A stretch of DNA of 64,000 nucleotides, from the NCBI GenBank assembly GCA_046349635.1, contig JAXMBX010000026.1:1-64000 (forward strand), given 5' to 3'. The first letter of the stretch is position 1, and the number at the start of each line of letters is the position of its first letter. The position numbers and the translations under genes were made by a program. The notes below the pieces were generated by a model. The model saw only the letters and a list, made by a program, of their open reading frames with translations, did no database searches and was not told the origin of the DNA. This document shows positions 1 to 8,940 of this stretch, in pieces. The DNA comes from JAXMBX01 sp046349635 (lineage in GTDB: Bacteria; Planctomycetota; Planctomycetia; Planctomycetales; Planctomycetaceae).

Positions 1-752
1 CCGCCCGGCGTGGTGCGGACAAAGCTGAGGGCGCCAATCATGATCAGCGGGGCGGTTTCTCCCGCGGCCCGGGAGAGGGCGAGAATTACGCCGGTCATGA
101 TCCCCGGCAAGGCTGCGGGCAGAACCTGATAGCGGATCGTCTGCCACTGGGTCGCGCCCAAAGCGAGGGAGCCGTAGCGGATACTCTTTGGAATGGAACG
201 AAGGGCTTCCTGCGCCGCGATGATAATCACGGGGAGAATCAACAGGCTGAGGGTGAGCGCTCCGGAGAGGACTTTCTTTCCGAACGGCAGATGCGGGACG
301 GCATCGACCGGAGGGGCACCGAACAGGCCAAACATCCGCACGAAGACTGTCAGTCCGAGGATGCCGTACACGATCGAGGGGACACCGGCAAGATTGGCGA
401 TGTTCAGTTGAATCAAACGAGTCAACCGCCCCGGCTTGGCGTATTCTTCCAGGTAGACGGCGGCTCCGACTCCGACCGGAACAGCGAACAGAGTCGTGAG
501 CGTAATCAGCCAGAAACTGCCCCAGAGTCCCGCCTTGATTCCGGCCCGGGAGGGATTCAGCACGGAATCGACGCGGGTGAGGAAATTCAAGTTGAGCATC
601 GGCCAGCCCTTGAAGACGATCAATCCGAGCAGGACGACGAGGATCACGAGGCAAAACCAGATCGAAGCCTGGCAGGCGCGGCGAAACAGTTCGCCGATCC
701 GGTGGCGTCTCTGCAGGCGGGCGTCGAAGGTTTTGTGGGGGCTGACACTCAT
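1..752 (-). CDS. pstA: Phosphate ABC transporter permease PstA (3' end cut off by window edge)
   Basis: Inner-membrane permease subunit of the high-affinity phosphate importer, partner of PstC, PstB and the binding protein PstS. The reading frame is open from the ATG at 752 to the window edge with no stop, giving about 250 residues. The N-terminus (MSVSPHKTFDARLQ) is followed by a first membrane segment near WFCLVILVVLLGLIVF. Further on come VYLEEYAKPGR and the permease signature LALSRAAGETAPLIMIGAL near the edge. The start codon overlaps the pstC stop as ATGA, which indicates translational coupling. The usual PstA is about 280 to 300 residues, so only the last few dozen are missing. pstB and phoU are expected beyond position 1, which is inference from the standard operon order. 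Confidence 0.93.
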   Translation of the reverse strand, partial: MSVSPHKTFDARLQRRHRIGELFRRACQASIWFCLVILVVLLGLIVFKGWPMLNLNFLTRVDSVLNPSRAGIKAGLWGSFWLITLTTLFAVPVGVGAAVYLEEYAKPGRLTRLIQLNIANLAGVPSIVYGILGLTVFVRMFGLFGAPPVDAVPHLPFGKKVLSGALTLSLLILPVIIIAAQEALRSIPKSIRYGSLALGATQWQTIRYQVLPAALPGIMTGVILALSRAAGETAPLIMIGALSFVRTTPG

Positions 753-1699
753 TGATACACGTTGCGGTAACGCCGCAGAATCATCTGGGCGAAGATATTC
801 ATGGCGAGAGTAATCAGGAACAGGGTCAAGGCGACGGCGTACAGGCTCATGTATTCAATCGACCCGGCAGGAGTATCCCCCAGGAAGACATTGGCGATGT
901 AGGCGGTCATCGTCTCGGTGCTTTTAAACAGGTTCAGCGTCAGTTGGGACTTGTTGCCGGCGGCAATCGCGACGGCCATCGTTTCCCCCACAGCGCGGGA
1001 AATCGCCAGCAGGAACGCGGCCAAAATACCGGACAAGGCGGCGGGAAGGACGATCCGGACGCAGACATCGAACTTCGTGGAGCTGAGGGCGTAACCGGCC
1101 TCCCTCAATCCCTGAGGGACGGCGCGGAGAACGTCTTCGCTCAGCGAGGCGACGGTGGGAATGATCATGATCCCGACGACAATGCCGGCGCTCGCCACGT
1201 TGTAGATTTCCACGGGAATTCCGAGGAGTCCCTGGAAGAAGGGACGGAGCACATAGGGGGTGATGAAGACCAGGGCGAAGTAGCCGAACACGATCGAGGG
1301 AATCCCCGCCAGGATTTCCAGGATCGGTTTGAGGATGTTCCGCTGTTTCGGGTGGGCGTATTCGCTGAGATAGAGGGCGCAAGCCAGACCGATCGGCAGA
1401 CCGATGACGCCCGCAATCAGGCTGACGAGCAGCGTTCCGCAGGCGAGCGGCATGATCCCGAAATGTTTGTCGGAAAACTGCGGCGTCCATTGGGTATCGG
1501 TGAGGAATGACCAGAGGGAGACATGGCGGAAGAACTGGGCTGCTTCCACGAGCAGGATGAGCGTGATTCCGACGGTGGTGGCGATGGACAATCCCGCGCA
1601 GATGGTCAACAGGACGCGAATGATCTGTTCGCGCGTGCTCTGCCAGGTTCGGCGGCGAACCAGGGCGTGTTGCGGCGGATTGACGTGAGATTCCGGCAC
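749..1699 (-). CDS. pstC: Phosphate ABC transporter permease PstC
   Basis: Inner-membrane permease that pairs with PstA to form the phosphate channel. The product is 316 residues, normal for PstC. A first membrane helix follows a basic N-terminus (about residues 27 to 50). The central part has LACALYLSEYAHPKQR, ILAGIPSIVFGYFAL and the binding-protein-dependent permease loop AISRAVGETMAVAIAAG. The start is GTG at 1699, about 20 bases after the pstS stop. Its stop overlaps the pstA ATG by four bases. This spacing makes pstS, pstC and pstA one transcription unit on the minus strand. Identification is by family motifs and context. Confidence 0.94.
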   Translation of the reverse strand: MPESHVNPPQHALVRRRTWQSTREQIIRVLLTICAGLSIATTVGITLILLVEAAQFFRHVSLWSFLTDTQWTPQFSDKHFGIMPLACGTLLVSLIAGVIGLPIGLACALYLSEYAHPKQRNILKPILEILAGIPSIVFGYFALVFITPYVLRPFFQGLLGIPVEIYNVASAGIVVGIMIIPTVASLSEDVLRAVPQGLREAGYALSSTKFDVCVRIVLPAALSGILAAFLLAISRAVGETMAVAIAAGNKSQLTLNLFKSTETMTAYIANVFLGDTPAGSIEYMSLYAVALTLFLITLAMNIFAQMILRRYRNVYQ

Positions 1700-1720
1700 G
1701 GTGATGGCTCGTGAGGGAGT

Positions 1721-2866
1721 TCAGGACTTCTTTTCGGCAGCGGGTTTCGCTTCGGCGGGTTTTGCTTCTGCAGGCTTGGTTTCCGCCGGTTTTGTTTCCG
1801 CGGGCTTCGCTTCGGCGGGCTTCGCGGCTCCCGGCTTGATTCCCAGCACCTTCAGCGAGCTGGTGTTTTCCGCGTAGTAGGCATATCCAAAGTAGCCGAG
1901 CGCCCCCTTGTCCCCGGCGACACCCTTCACCAGGATGTTGTCCTCTGCGGAGGGGGTGTAATCGGTGCGACAGGCTTTCGACTTGCCGCAGATCACTTCC
2001 GTAAAGAAGTCGAATGTTCCGGAGTCCGTGTCGGCTCCATACAGCTTGATTTCCTCGGCGGGCCAGGCGGGGTCCAGTTCCTTCCAGGTCTTGATCTTGC
2101 TCCCGGGTTCCCAGAGCTTCTTCAACTGCTCAACACTAAGGCAACTGCAGAAGGTGTTTCCGGGGTTAACGACCACGGCGATCCCGTCGAGTGCCACTTT
2201 CAATTCCAGGTATTCGACCTTGTTTTTCTGACACTCCTCAATTTCCTTGCCCGTGATAGGACGGGAGGCATTGTTGATGTCACCTTCCCCGACCACAAAC
2301 TTCTTGAATCCCCCCCCGGTTCCCGATTTTCCAACCGGCACCTTCACATCCTTGTTTTTGTCTTCAAATTGCTCTGCCACCCCGGCGGAGATCAGGTAGA
2401 CGGTGCTTGAACCGTCGATCTGGATGGTTCCCTTGAGGTCGCCGTCGATCTTGGTTCCGGCGATGGCCTCCGCGAGAGTCTTGCGGGAGTGTTCCAGGTC
2501 GGAAGCCTTGAGCGGGAAATACTTTTGCTGGGTGACGATGGTTTGGCCGTCGTGCAGCAGGAAGTGGACGTAGGCGGCCACTTCCGGACGCTTCAGGGAC
2601 TTCTTATTGACGTAGATATAGAGAGGGCGTGAGAGCGGGGTGTATTTTCCGCTTTCAATCGTTTCGAGGGAGGGAAGAATCGCCCCCTCGCACGCGGCGG
2701 GAAGAGCCTGGGGAGTTGAGGTCGTTGATGCGGGGTTGCCGGGAGTCGAGTTGCCCCCCTCGCAGCCGATCAGAGTGAGTGTAAGGACAAGAGCGGCAGC
2801 GACATTCAGCGTTCGGAAGGAGTCAAAGCGTTGAGAGACCGGGACATCCTGACGGCGGAGGTTCAT
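1721..2866 (-). CDS. pstS: Phosphate-binding lipoprotein PstS
   Basis: Periplasmic phosphate-binding protein that delivers phosphate to PstC/PstA. I chose ATG 2866 (381 residues) because AAGGA lies just upstream, while the ATG at 2893 has no ribosome-binding site. An N-terminal hydrophobic stretch ends in a lipobox, LTLIGC, so it is probably lipid-anchored. Typical PstS elements are IQIDGSSTVYLISAGVAEQF, VGKSGTGGGFKKF and GADTDSGTFDFFTE, which carry phosphate-contacting Ser, Thr and Asp residues. The last roughly 40 residues are a low-complexity tail built from repeats of KPAEA/KPAET, ending in KKS. This tail is not part of the fold and may span cell-wall material or be a flexible linker (inference). 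Confidence 0.93.
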   Translation of the reverse strand: MNLRRQDVPVSQRFDSFRTLNVAAALVLTLTLIGCEGGNSTPGNPASTTSTPQALPAACEGAILPSLETIESGKYTPLSRPLYIYVNKKSLKRPEVAAYVHFLLHDGQTIVTQQKYFPLKASDLEHSRKTLAEAIAGTKIDGDLKGTIQIDGSSTVYLISAGVAEQFEDKNKDVKVPVGKSGTGGGFKKFVVGEGDINNASRPITGKEIEECQKNKVEYLELKVALDGIAVVVNPGNTFCSCLSVEQLKKLWEPGSKIKTWKELDPAWPAEEIKLYGADTDSGTFDFFTEVICGKSKACRTDYTPSAEDNILVKGVAGDKGALGYFGYAYYAENTSSLKVLGIKPGAAKPAEAKPAETKPAETKPAEAKPAEAKPAAEKKS

Positions 2867-2894
2867 TGCGTGCGATCCTTGAGGTCGTTCCATC

Positions 2895-2923
2895 GTGGTT
2901 CGAAACTGTGTGGTTCGAAATTG
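2895..2923 (-). promoter_or_regulatory. Tandem direct repeat upstream of pstS (possible operator)
   Basis: Two 14-base copies, GTGGTTCGAAACTG at 2895 and GTGGTTCGAAATTG at 2910 (plus-strand reading), match at 13 of 14 positions with a 15-base period. They lie about 30 bases upstream of the pstS ATG, in the phoR-pstS gap where a phosphate-responsive promoter is expected. Each copy holds the palindrome TTCGAA. It does not match the enteric Pho box. A regulatory role is inference. Confidence 0.35.
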
Positions 2924-3062
2924 GTCTTAACAATTCATCCCCAGAGTAGGGATCAGATATGAAAATTGCCTCTACGGAATTGTGAATAATTGATGAAGAT
3001 TGGTGATTCAGACAGGCTTGCGAGCGTTTGAGTGTTTGCGTAAGTCGATTTTAAGTAATGTC

Positions 3063-4511
3063 TTATGGCGAATGTTGTGCGGAGGCTTCGGAATGGGTGT
3101 TTTGTGAAGTCAGGGGGAGCCGGAGTTGGAAAGTGGTTCCGGAATTGACCTGGCTTTCGACCAGGATTTTTCCTCCCAGCGACTGCACGAGGTGCTTGAC
3201 GATGGCCAGTCCGAGGCCACTTCCTCCCTGGTCGCGTGATCGGTGGCGATCCACCCGGTAGAAGCGTTCAAAAATCCTGGCGAGATGGACCGTGGGGATG
3301 CCGATCCCGGTGTCCTGCACCTCCACCACGCACTCCTCGGCTTCTTCCCGGGCACGGACCGTGATCGTTCCACCTTCGTTGGTGTACTTGATGGCGTTGT
3401 CGATGAGGTTGTCCAGAATCTCCTCGAAGGCTTCTTCGTCTCCAAGGATCTGCAGATCTCCCAGATTTCCCTCGTGGACCAGATTCAGCTTCCGCCGCTG
3501 GACCCCCTGCTCATGGCGGGAGAGGCAACGGCGAATCGATTCACCGACCGAGAGGGGATGCGTTTGCAAAGTCCGGCTTTCGCTCTCGATCCGGGATAGC
3601 GCGAGCATGTCCTGAATGAGGACATCCAGCCGTTCGGCATGTTCGTCGATCATCTGCAGGAACCGCTCCCGGATGGGGGTATCGTCCGCGGCCCCACTAT
3701 CGAGCAGAGTTTCGACGCAGCCTTTGATCGCCGCGAGGGGAGTCTTCAATTCGTGCGAGGCGTTGGCGAAGAACTCCTGCCGGACCGATTCCAAGCGGCG
3801 TAATTCGGTGACGTCCGCGATGACCAGTACCGCCCCGCTGGGTCCGGAGGCGGCATAGCCCCGTTCCGCCGGAAAGGGGGAAACGTTGACCATCAGGGCG
3901 CGGGGGGGAGTGGTGCGGAGTTTCAATTCTCCGCCGGTTCGTTGCCGGTGATCGAGCGACTGGTTGACCCAGTCGTGAATCTGCGGATTGCGGAGTACTT
4001 CCCAGAGAGGACGTCCCACCGCGCCGGACTCGCGGAGATTAAACAGCGTACATGCGGCCGAGTTGATCAGCGTGATCTTCTGTCCGGGGTCGATGGCGAC
4101 GACCCCCTCGATCATGCTGTTGATGACGGTTCGGAGGCGGTCGCGGTCCTGCAGCATTTCGCGCGAACTGGTCCGGACGTGTTGAGTCATCTGGTCGAAG
4201 GCGGTCGCGAGCTCTTCGAAGGTTTCCCGGGACTCGCGCGACAATTCGGGGGCATAGCGCCCCGCCGCGACCTGCTCCAGCGATTCCTCAAACCCGCTGA
4301 TCGCCGGGGCACCACGTCCCGCGACCACCAGAGCACTCCCCAGCGAGGCCACCAGAAGGACCGTCAGAGTGATGAGGCACCAAAGGAGTATTTGCGCTGC
4401 GGTCCCCCACCCCGCCAGCCAGAGGAGCAGTCCCACGGGAGCAATGATTCCCAGGGAGATGAGTCCCCACGTCCTGCAAAGTCTCCAGAATATCCGCTGT
4501 CTTAACTGCAT
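3063..4511 (-). CDS. phoR: PhoR-like sensor histidine kinase
   Basis: Membrane histidine kinase that most likely senses phosphate status and controls the adjacent pst genes. The 482-residue form starting at ATG 4511 (MQLRQRIFWRLCR) is preferred over an upstream TTG at 4535. Two membrane helices lie within roughly the first 65 residues. A HAMP-like stretch (FEESLEQVAAGRYAPEL) and a PAS domain (INSMIEGVVAIDPGQKITLI) follow. The HisKA phosphoacceptor is FFANASHELKTPLAAIKG. The ATPase domain has N box NLIDNAIKYTNEGG, G1 DTGIGIP and G2 GGSGLGLAIVKHL. The PAS-to-HisKA layout is that of PhoR. No response-regulator gene lies beside it in the window, so its partner must be elsewhere. Confidence 0.88.
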   Translation of the reverse strand: MQLRQRIFWRLCRTWGLISLGIIAPVGLLLWLAGWGTAAQILLWCLITLTVLLVASLGSALVVAGRGAPAISGFEESLEQVAAGRYAPELSRESRETFEELATAFDQMTQHVRTSSREMLQDRDRLRTVINSMIEGVVAIDPGQKITLINSAACTLFNLRESGAVGRPLWEVLRNPQIHDWVNQSLDHRQRTGGELKLRTTPPRALMVNVSPFPAERGYAASGPSGAVLVIADVTELRRLESVRQEFFANASHELKTPLAAIKGCVETLLDSGAADDTPIRERFLQMIDEHAERLDVLIQDMLALSRIESESRTLQTHPLSVGESIRRCLSRHEQGVQRRKLNLVHEGNLGDLQILGDEEAFEEILDNLIDNAIKYTNEGGTITVRAREEAEECVVEVQDTGIGIPTVHLARIFERFYRVDRHRSRDQGGSGLGLAIVKHLVQSLGGKILVESQVNSGTTFQLRLPLTSQNTHSEASAQHSP

Positions 4512-4554
4512 GACGGTTATCCCGGTCCGCTGCAAAGTGTCCGTGGGGAGGCTG

Positions 4555-4583
4555 TTGACGCCCTCTCCCCCTCACTCTATTCT
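4555..4583 (+). promoter_or_regulatory. Predicted sigma70-type promoter for the M16 peptidase gene
   Basis: TTGACG at 4555-4560 and TATTCT at 4578-4583 are separated by exactly 17 bases, close to the housekeeping consensus TTGACA-17-TATAAT. Transcription would start near 4590, leaving a leader of about 120 bases before the ATG at 4711. The phoR gene is divergent on the other side. Confidence 0.55.
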
Positions 4584-4613
4584 GAGAACCGAACGAAATG
4601 AAGGCTCAGACTT

Positions 4614-4685
4614 CTCTTCCCCGGTGAGTTTGTCCGGGAAGAGACGCACCGACAGGTTTGCCGGGAATTTTCGTGAAAAACCTGT
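4614..4685 (+). other. Two consecutive hairpins in the M16 peptidase leader
   Basis: The first hairpin pairs CTCTTCCCCGG (4614-4624) with CCGGGAAGAG (4634-4643), with one bulged base. The second pairs ACAGGTTT (4652-4659) with AAACCTGT (4678-4685). Both lie between the predicted promoter and the ribosome-binding site GGAAAGGA. They do not resemble a riboswitch class I can name. Their function is unknown; mRNA stability or translational control is inference. Confidence 0.4.
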
Positions 4686-4710
4686 GAATATTTGGGAAAG
4701 GAATTCAGCA

Positions 4711-7413
4711 ATGCGGCCAAAGGGAGTGCTGTGCGGACTGGTTCGTGTCGTGTGTGTGTGCGGTTTGGGAATCGCGCCGCTGCAGGCCCAACCCAAGCCT
4801 CCTGCCGGTGCTTCCGACTCCGGACCTGAGCATCATGCCAAGCTGGAAGTCCGTTACGTCGCGCGGCAGCAATTCGGCAAGGGTGTGACGCAGGCGCAGT
4901 TGTCCAACGGGCTGACGGTCCTCGTGCAGGAGAACCACACCGCTCCCGTCGCGACCGTCCGTTGTTTCGTCCGGAATACCGGGAGCGCGTATGAGGGGAA
5001 ATTCCTGGGGGCCGGTCTGAGCCACCTGCTGGAACACCTCGTCGCCGGGGGATCCACGACCAAGCGGAACGAAAAGCAGGTCAAGGAGATCATGGATTCT
5101 CTGGGGGGGCAGACGAATGCCTACACCTCCGATGAAGTGACCGCGTTTTATATCGACTGTCCGGCTAGCGGGGTGAATAAGGCGATCATGGTGATCGCCG
5201 AAAATATGCAGTTCTCGACGATTCCTGAAGCGGAGTTCCGCCGTGAGATGGGGGTCGTGCAGCGCGAACTGGAGATGGGAGAAGCGGACCGGGATCGGGT
5301 GCTGTACAACACGATGAAAAAACTGGTCTACCTGGAGCATCCCGCACATCCGACGATCGGCTACATCTCGGTCGTCCAGAATGTGAAACGGGATCAGGTC
5401 TTCGAATTCTTCAAGGATCGGTACGTTCCGCAGAACCTGCTGTTTGTGGTCGTCGGTGACGTCAAGACCGACGCGATCCTGGCGGAAATCGAGAAGCAAT
5501 TTCAGAGTTTTTACCGCACGACGGAGCGGGGAGTGACGCTGGGAGAAGAGGCGGAACAGGCTTCGCCCCGTTCGACGCGGCTGGAAATGGAAGGCCCGAC
5601 TACGCATCTCGCGCTCGCGTGGCCCACGGTCTCGCTGCAGCATCCCGATCTGTACGCGCTCGACGTCGCCAGTTACATCCTGTCGAACGGCGACAGCTCC
5701 CGGCTGGTGCGGCGGCTGAAGATCGAACGTCCCCTGGCGACGGCGGTCAACAGCGCCTCCTACACTCCCGGATTCGTGAAGGGGTGGTTTCAGGTGGTCA
5801 CGGAGAGCGATCCGGCCCACGTGCAACTGGCTGGAGAAATCGTGCTGGAGGAAATCGAGCGGTTGAAAACGCAAGCGGTGTCGGCGGAGGAACTGGCCCG
5901 TGCCAAGCGGCAGAAAGCGGCCGATCACGTCTTCGGCCAGCAGACGGTGCAAAACCAGTCGGAGATCCTCGCGAACAGCTATCTCGCGACCGGCGACCCG
6001 CTGTTTGACGATCATTACGTAGAGGGAATTCAGAAAGTCACAGCCGCGCAGATTCAGGCGGTTGCCCGGAAATATTTCGTGCCGCAGCGGATGAACACCG
6101 TCCGCATTGAACCATTGGGAACGCAGGGGCGACGGGAATCGAACGGACAGGCCCAGGAAGCAGAATCCCCGATGATGAAGCGGGTGCTGCCCAATGGGCT
6201 GACCGTGCTGCTCAAACGGCAGACGGCCGTGCCGATGGTCTCCATCCAGGCCTATGCGAAAGCGGGGGTCGTCAGCGACACTCCGGAAAAGAGTGGTCGG
6301 GCTTCCATCGCGACGGAGATGCTGGTCAAAGGGACCAAGCGCTACAACGAAAAACAGATCGCCGAGTATTTCGACAACATCGGGGGGACCCTCTCCACAA
6401 ACAGCCAGCGGAACTCCAGCTACCTGCAATGCAGCATTCTCAAAGAAGATCTGAATACGACACTGGATTACGTGCAGCAGATTCTGTTCGAACCGACGTT
6501 CCCCGCGGAGGAATTCGACAAGCTGCGGCAGTTGCAGTTGTCCAAGATCAAATCGCGCGTCGCCAATCCGCAGACGGAGATCATGGATTTCTGGTCGAAG
6601 CAGCTTCCGGCGGACTCTCCCTATCACTTCACGGTTCTGGGAGACGTGGAGACGGTCGGCAAGTTGGCGGTGGAAGACTGCAAGGAATTTCATAGCCGGT
6701 ATTTCGTCCCCGGGAACATGGTGCTCGCGATTGTCGGAGACCTCCCGCTGGACGAAACGTGGAAGCGGATTGAGGCGATGTTCGGGAGCATCCCCGCGGG
6801 AGAGTCTGTGAAGTGGCCGACGGTCAGCCAACACGAACCGATGGCGGAGGGGATCAAGAAGAACCTGACCAACCAGAAGGCGAATACCGCGATGGTTGCC
6901 TGGGGCTTTCCGATTCCCGGAGTTCTCGATACTCAGACCCGGGCGGAACTGGAGATGCTCGATGGCGTCGTGACGGGTGGCGGAGGGGCGGGTGGCCGAT
7001 TGCATGACGAACTGCGCGGTGCCCGGCTGGTCTATTACGTCTTCGGAATTCAGATCAACGGTTTCGTCCCGGGCTACTTTCTGATCCTGGCTCAGACGCG
7101 CCCGGACACCCTGCCTGAAGTCCTGACCCGCATTGAGGCGAACCTCAAGAAGGTTCAGGAACAGGGAATTCCGGTGGATGAATTTGAGAAGACCCGCAAA
7201 ATGCTGCTGGCGGCCCATTCCCTGAGGGATACCACTGCCGGCGAAAAGGCGCAACAGGCCGCTTTGGATGAGTTGTACGGCCTGGGATACGACTATGACA
7301 AAGGTTATGAGGAACGGCTGAAAAAAGTCACTCCGCAGCAGGTCCAGGAAGTGGCTCGGAAATATTTTGCCCACGGGATTCTGGCGACCTCCGCCCCGAA
7401 AGCCGGGAAGTGA
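4711..7413 (+). CDS. Tandem-domain M16 zinc metallopeptidase, secreted
   Basis: Exported zinc peptidase of the pitrilysin/insulinase (M16) family, 900 residues. The start at 4711 is supported by GGAAAGGA about 6 bases upstream and by a signal peptide ending near LQAQPK. The first half has the inverted zinc motif HxxEH in GLSHLLEHL and the downstream glutamates in VVQRELEMGEADRD. A second M16 unit begins at MMKRVLPNGLTVLLKRQ; at the equivalent place it reads GRASIATEMLVKG, so it has no HxxEH and is catalytically dead, as in other paired M16 proteins. The C-terminal copy includes GGAGGRLHDELRGARLVYYV. It probably degrades peptides in the periplasm. It stands alone, convergent with nothing, and is followed by another plus-strand gene. 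Confidence 0.93.
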   Translation: MRPKGVLCGLVRVVCVCGLGIAPLQAQPKPPAGASDSGPEHHAKLEVRYVARQQFGKGVTQAQLSNGLTVLVQENHTAPVATVRCFVRNTGSAYEGKFLGAGLSHLLEHLVAGGSTTKRNEKQVKEIMDSLGGQTNAYTSDEVTAFYIDCPASGVNKAIMVIAENMQFSTIPEAEFRREMGVVQRELEMGEADRDRVLYNTMKKLVYLEHPAHPTIGYISVVQNVKRDQVFEFFKDRYVPQNLLFVVVGDVKTDAILAEIEKQFQSFYRTTERGVTLGEEAEQASPRSTRLEMEGPTTHLALAWPTVSLQHPDLYALDVASYILSNGDSSRLVRRLKIERPLATAVNSASYTPGFVKGWFQVVTESDPAHVQLAGEIVLEEIERLKTQAVSAEELARAKRQKAADHVFGQQTVQNQSEILANSYLATGDPLFDDHYVEGIQKVTAAQIQAVARKYFVPQRMNTVRIEPLGTQGRRESNGQAQEAESPMMKRVLPNGLTVLLKRQTAVPMVSIQAYAKAGVVSDTPEKSGRASIATEMLVKGTKRYNEKQIAEYFDNIGGTLSTNSQRNSSYLQCSILKEDLNTTLDYVQQILFEPTFPAEEFDKLRQLQLSKIKSRVANPQTEIMDFWSKQLPADSPYHFTVLGDVETVGKLAVEDCKEFHSRYFVPGNMVLAIVGDLPLDETWKRIEAMFGSIPAGESVKWPTVSQHEPMAEGIKKNLTNQKANTAMVAWGFPIPGVLDTQTRAELEMLDGVVTGGGGAGGRLHDELRGARLVYYVFGIQINGFVPGYFLILAQTRPDTLPEVLTRIEANLKKVQEQGIPVDEFEKTRKMLLAAHSLRDTTAGEKAQQAALDELYGLGYDYDKGYEERLKKVTPQQVQEVARKYFAHGILATSAPKAGK

Positions 7414-7551
7414 GTTCGGTTCGAGAATCCCGCGGTGAATGCTGTTCCCAATGCGGTGGAAATTGGGCAAAATACAGCCCTGTCCAGGAGGGTTTGTCCA
7501 TTCTTGCGCGTCGCGTTTGATCGGTAGCGAGATCCAAACTGCGGGTTTGTC

Positions 7552-8898
7552 ATGTTCCGAGGTCGGGCCAAATCGACCAGATCCATGATCTGTCTAATCG
7601 TCGCGGGAGCGTTGTCCCTGGCGGTCTTGCGGATTTCCTCCGTCACGATCATGACACCGGGGGAGCGTGTGCTGGCGGAAGAACATGGGTTGCGATGGTA
7701 TCGCGGCAACATGCACACCCATTCCCTGTGGAGCGACGGGGACGATTACCTGGAGGGGGTGGCGCTGTGGTATCGCCAGAACAAATACGACTTCCTGGTC
7801 ATCACCGATCATAACGTCCTTCCGAATCGGGAACGCTGGACGGAAGTGGAGAAGAACAAGGGGAAAGAGATCGGGTATCGCCGGCTCAGGGAGCGCTTTC
7901 CCGATTGGGTGGTGGAACGCAAGAACGATCAGGGGAAGACCGAGGTCCGGTTGCGGACGTTTCAGGAAGTGGCGGGACGTCTGAACGAACCGGGAAAATT
8001 CCTGCTGGTGCTGGGGGAAGAGATCACGGACTCCTTTCAGGGGATTCCGATTCACATGAACGCGACCAACGTGCGGGACCTGATTCCGCCGCAGCAGGGG
8101 GAAAGCGTCTCGGAGACGATCCAGCGGAATTTCGATGCGGTGCAGAAACAACGCGAGATTTCCGGCCAGTCGATCTTGTTTCACATCAACCACCCGAACT
8201 GGCGGTATTGCCTCACCGCGGAGGACATGATGCGCCTGGAAGGTGGAAAGTTCTTCGAGGTGTATAACGGGATCACCGACATGCCTTATGAAGGAGACAG
8301 CCGGCATGCCTCCATGGAAAAGATCTGGGACATCATGCTGGCCCATCGTCTTTCCGACCTGAAGCTGCCGGTCATGTATGGACTCGCGACGGACGATTCG
8401 CATCAGTACCACCAGATTCCGAGCCGCAACGATGAGCCGGGACGGGGCTGGGTGATGGTCCTGGCGGACAAGCTGGAACCGAAGTCGATCATCGACGCGA
8501 TGGAACAGGGGCGGTTTTACGCGACGACGGGTGTGGAGCTGGAAACGATCCAGGTGAGCGACAAGGAAATGCGGGTGACGATCCGGGAGGAGGCGGGGGT
8601 GGAATACACGGTGGAGTTCATCGGCACGAAGAAGAACTTTCCGCGCGACAGCCAGCCTGCACTGTCACGGGAAGGAAAACCGTTTCGTGCCACGCGGCGA
8701 TACAGTCCCGAAATCGGTACGGTGCTGCGGAAATTCAACGGGAACTGGGGCGTGTATGAATTTCAGCCCGATGACCTGTATGTACGGGCGCGGATCACGT
8801 CGTCGCGCAAACATCCCAATCCTTCCATCGTGGGTGAACCGCAGCGTGCGTGGGTCCAACCCCACCCCGGCCCGGCGGCTGCCTCTTCGAACCCCTGA
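7552..8898 (+). CDS. Secreted PHP-domain metal-dependent phosphoesterase-like protein
   Basis: 448 residues with an N-terminal hydrophobic segment (MICLIVAGALSLAVL) suggesting export. The PHP fold begins at GNMHTHSLWSDGDDY with its metal-binding HxH, followed by FLVITDHNVLPN (ITDHN motif). Later metal ligands are plausible at LFHINHPNW and YGLATDDSHQYH. The C-terminal part (from about residue 340) looks like a beta-rich extension and ends in a Pro/Ala tail. The family is metal-dependent phosphoesterases related to histidinol phosphatase and the polymerase PHP domain. In planctomycetes the substrate of such exported proteins is unknown. An internal ATG at 7585 is an alternative start. Confidence 0.85.
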   Translation: MFRGRAKSTRSMICLIVAGALSLAVLRISSVTIMTPGERVLAEEHGLRWYRGNMHTHSLWSDGDDYLEGVALWYRQNKYDFLVITDHNVLPNRERWTEVEKNKGKEIGYRRLRERFPDWVVERKNDQGKTEVRLRTFQEVAGRLNEPGKFLLVLGEEITDSFQGIPIHMNATNVRDLIPPQQGESVSETIQRNFDAVQKQREISGQSILFHINHPNWRYCLTAEDMMRLEGGKFFEVYNGITDMPYEGDSRHASMEKIWDIMLAHRLSDLKLPVMYGLATDDSHQYHQIPSRNDEPGRGWVMVLADKLEPKSIIDAMEQGRFYATTGVELETIQVSDKEMRVTIREEAGVEYTVEFIGTKKNFPRDSQPALSREGKPFRATRRYSPEIGTVLRKFNGNWGVYEFQPDDLYVRARITSSRKHPNPSIVGEPQRAWVQPHPGPAAASSNP

Positions 8899-8940
8899 AG
8901 AACTGATCTGTTTCTCGGGCATTCCCTTTCCGGACTCCGC

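Noticed and set aside
4705..7470. A 921-residue open frame on the minus strand opposite the M16 peptidase
   Set aside because: It is antisense to a gene with clear motifs, has no domain, and is rich in Arg/His/Pro as expected from GC-rich antisense codons.
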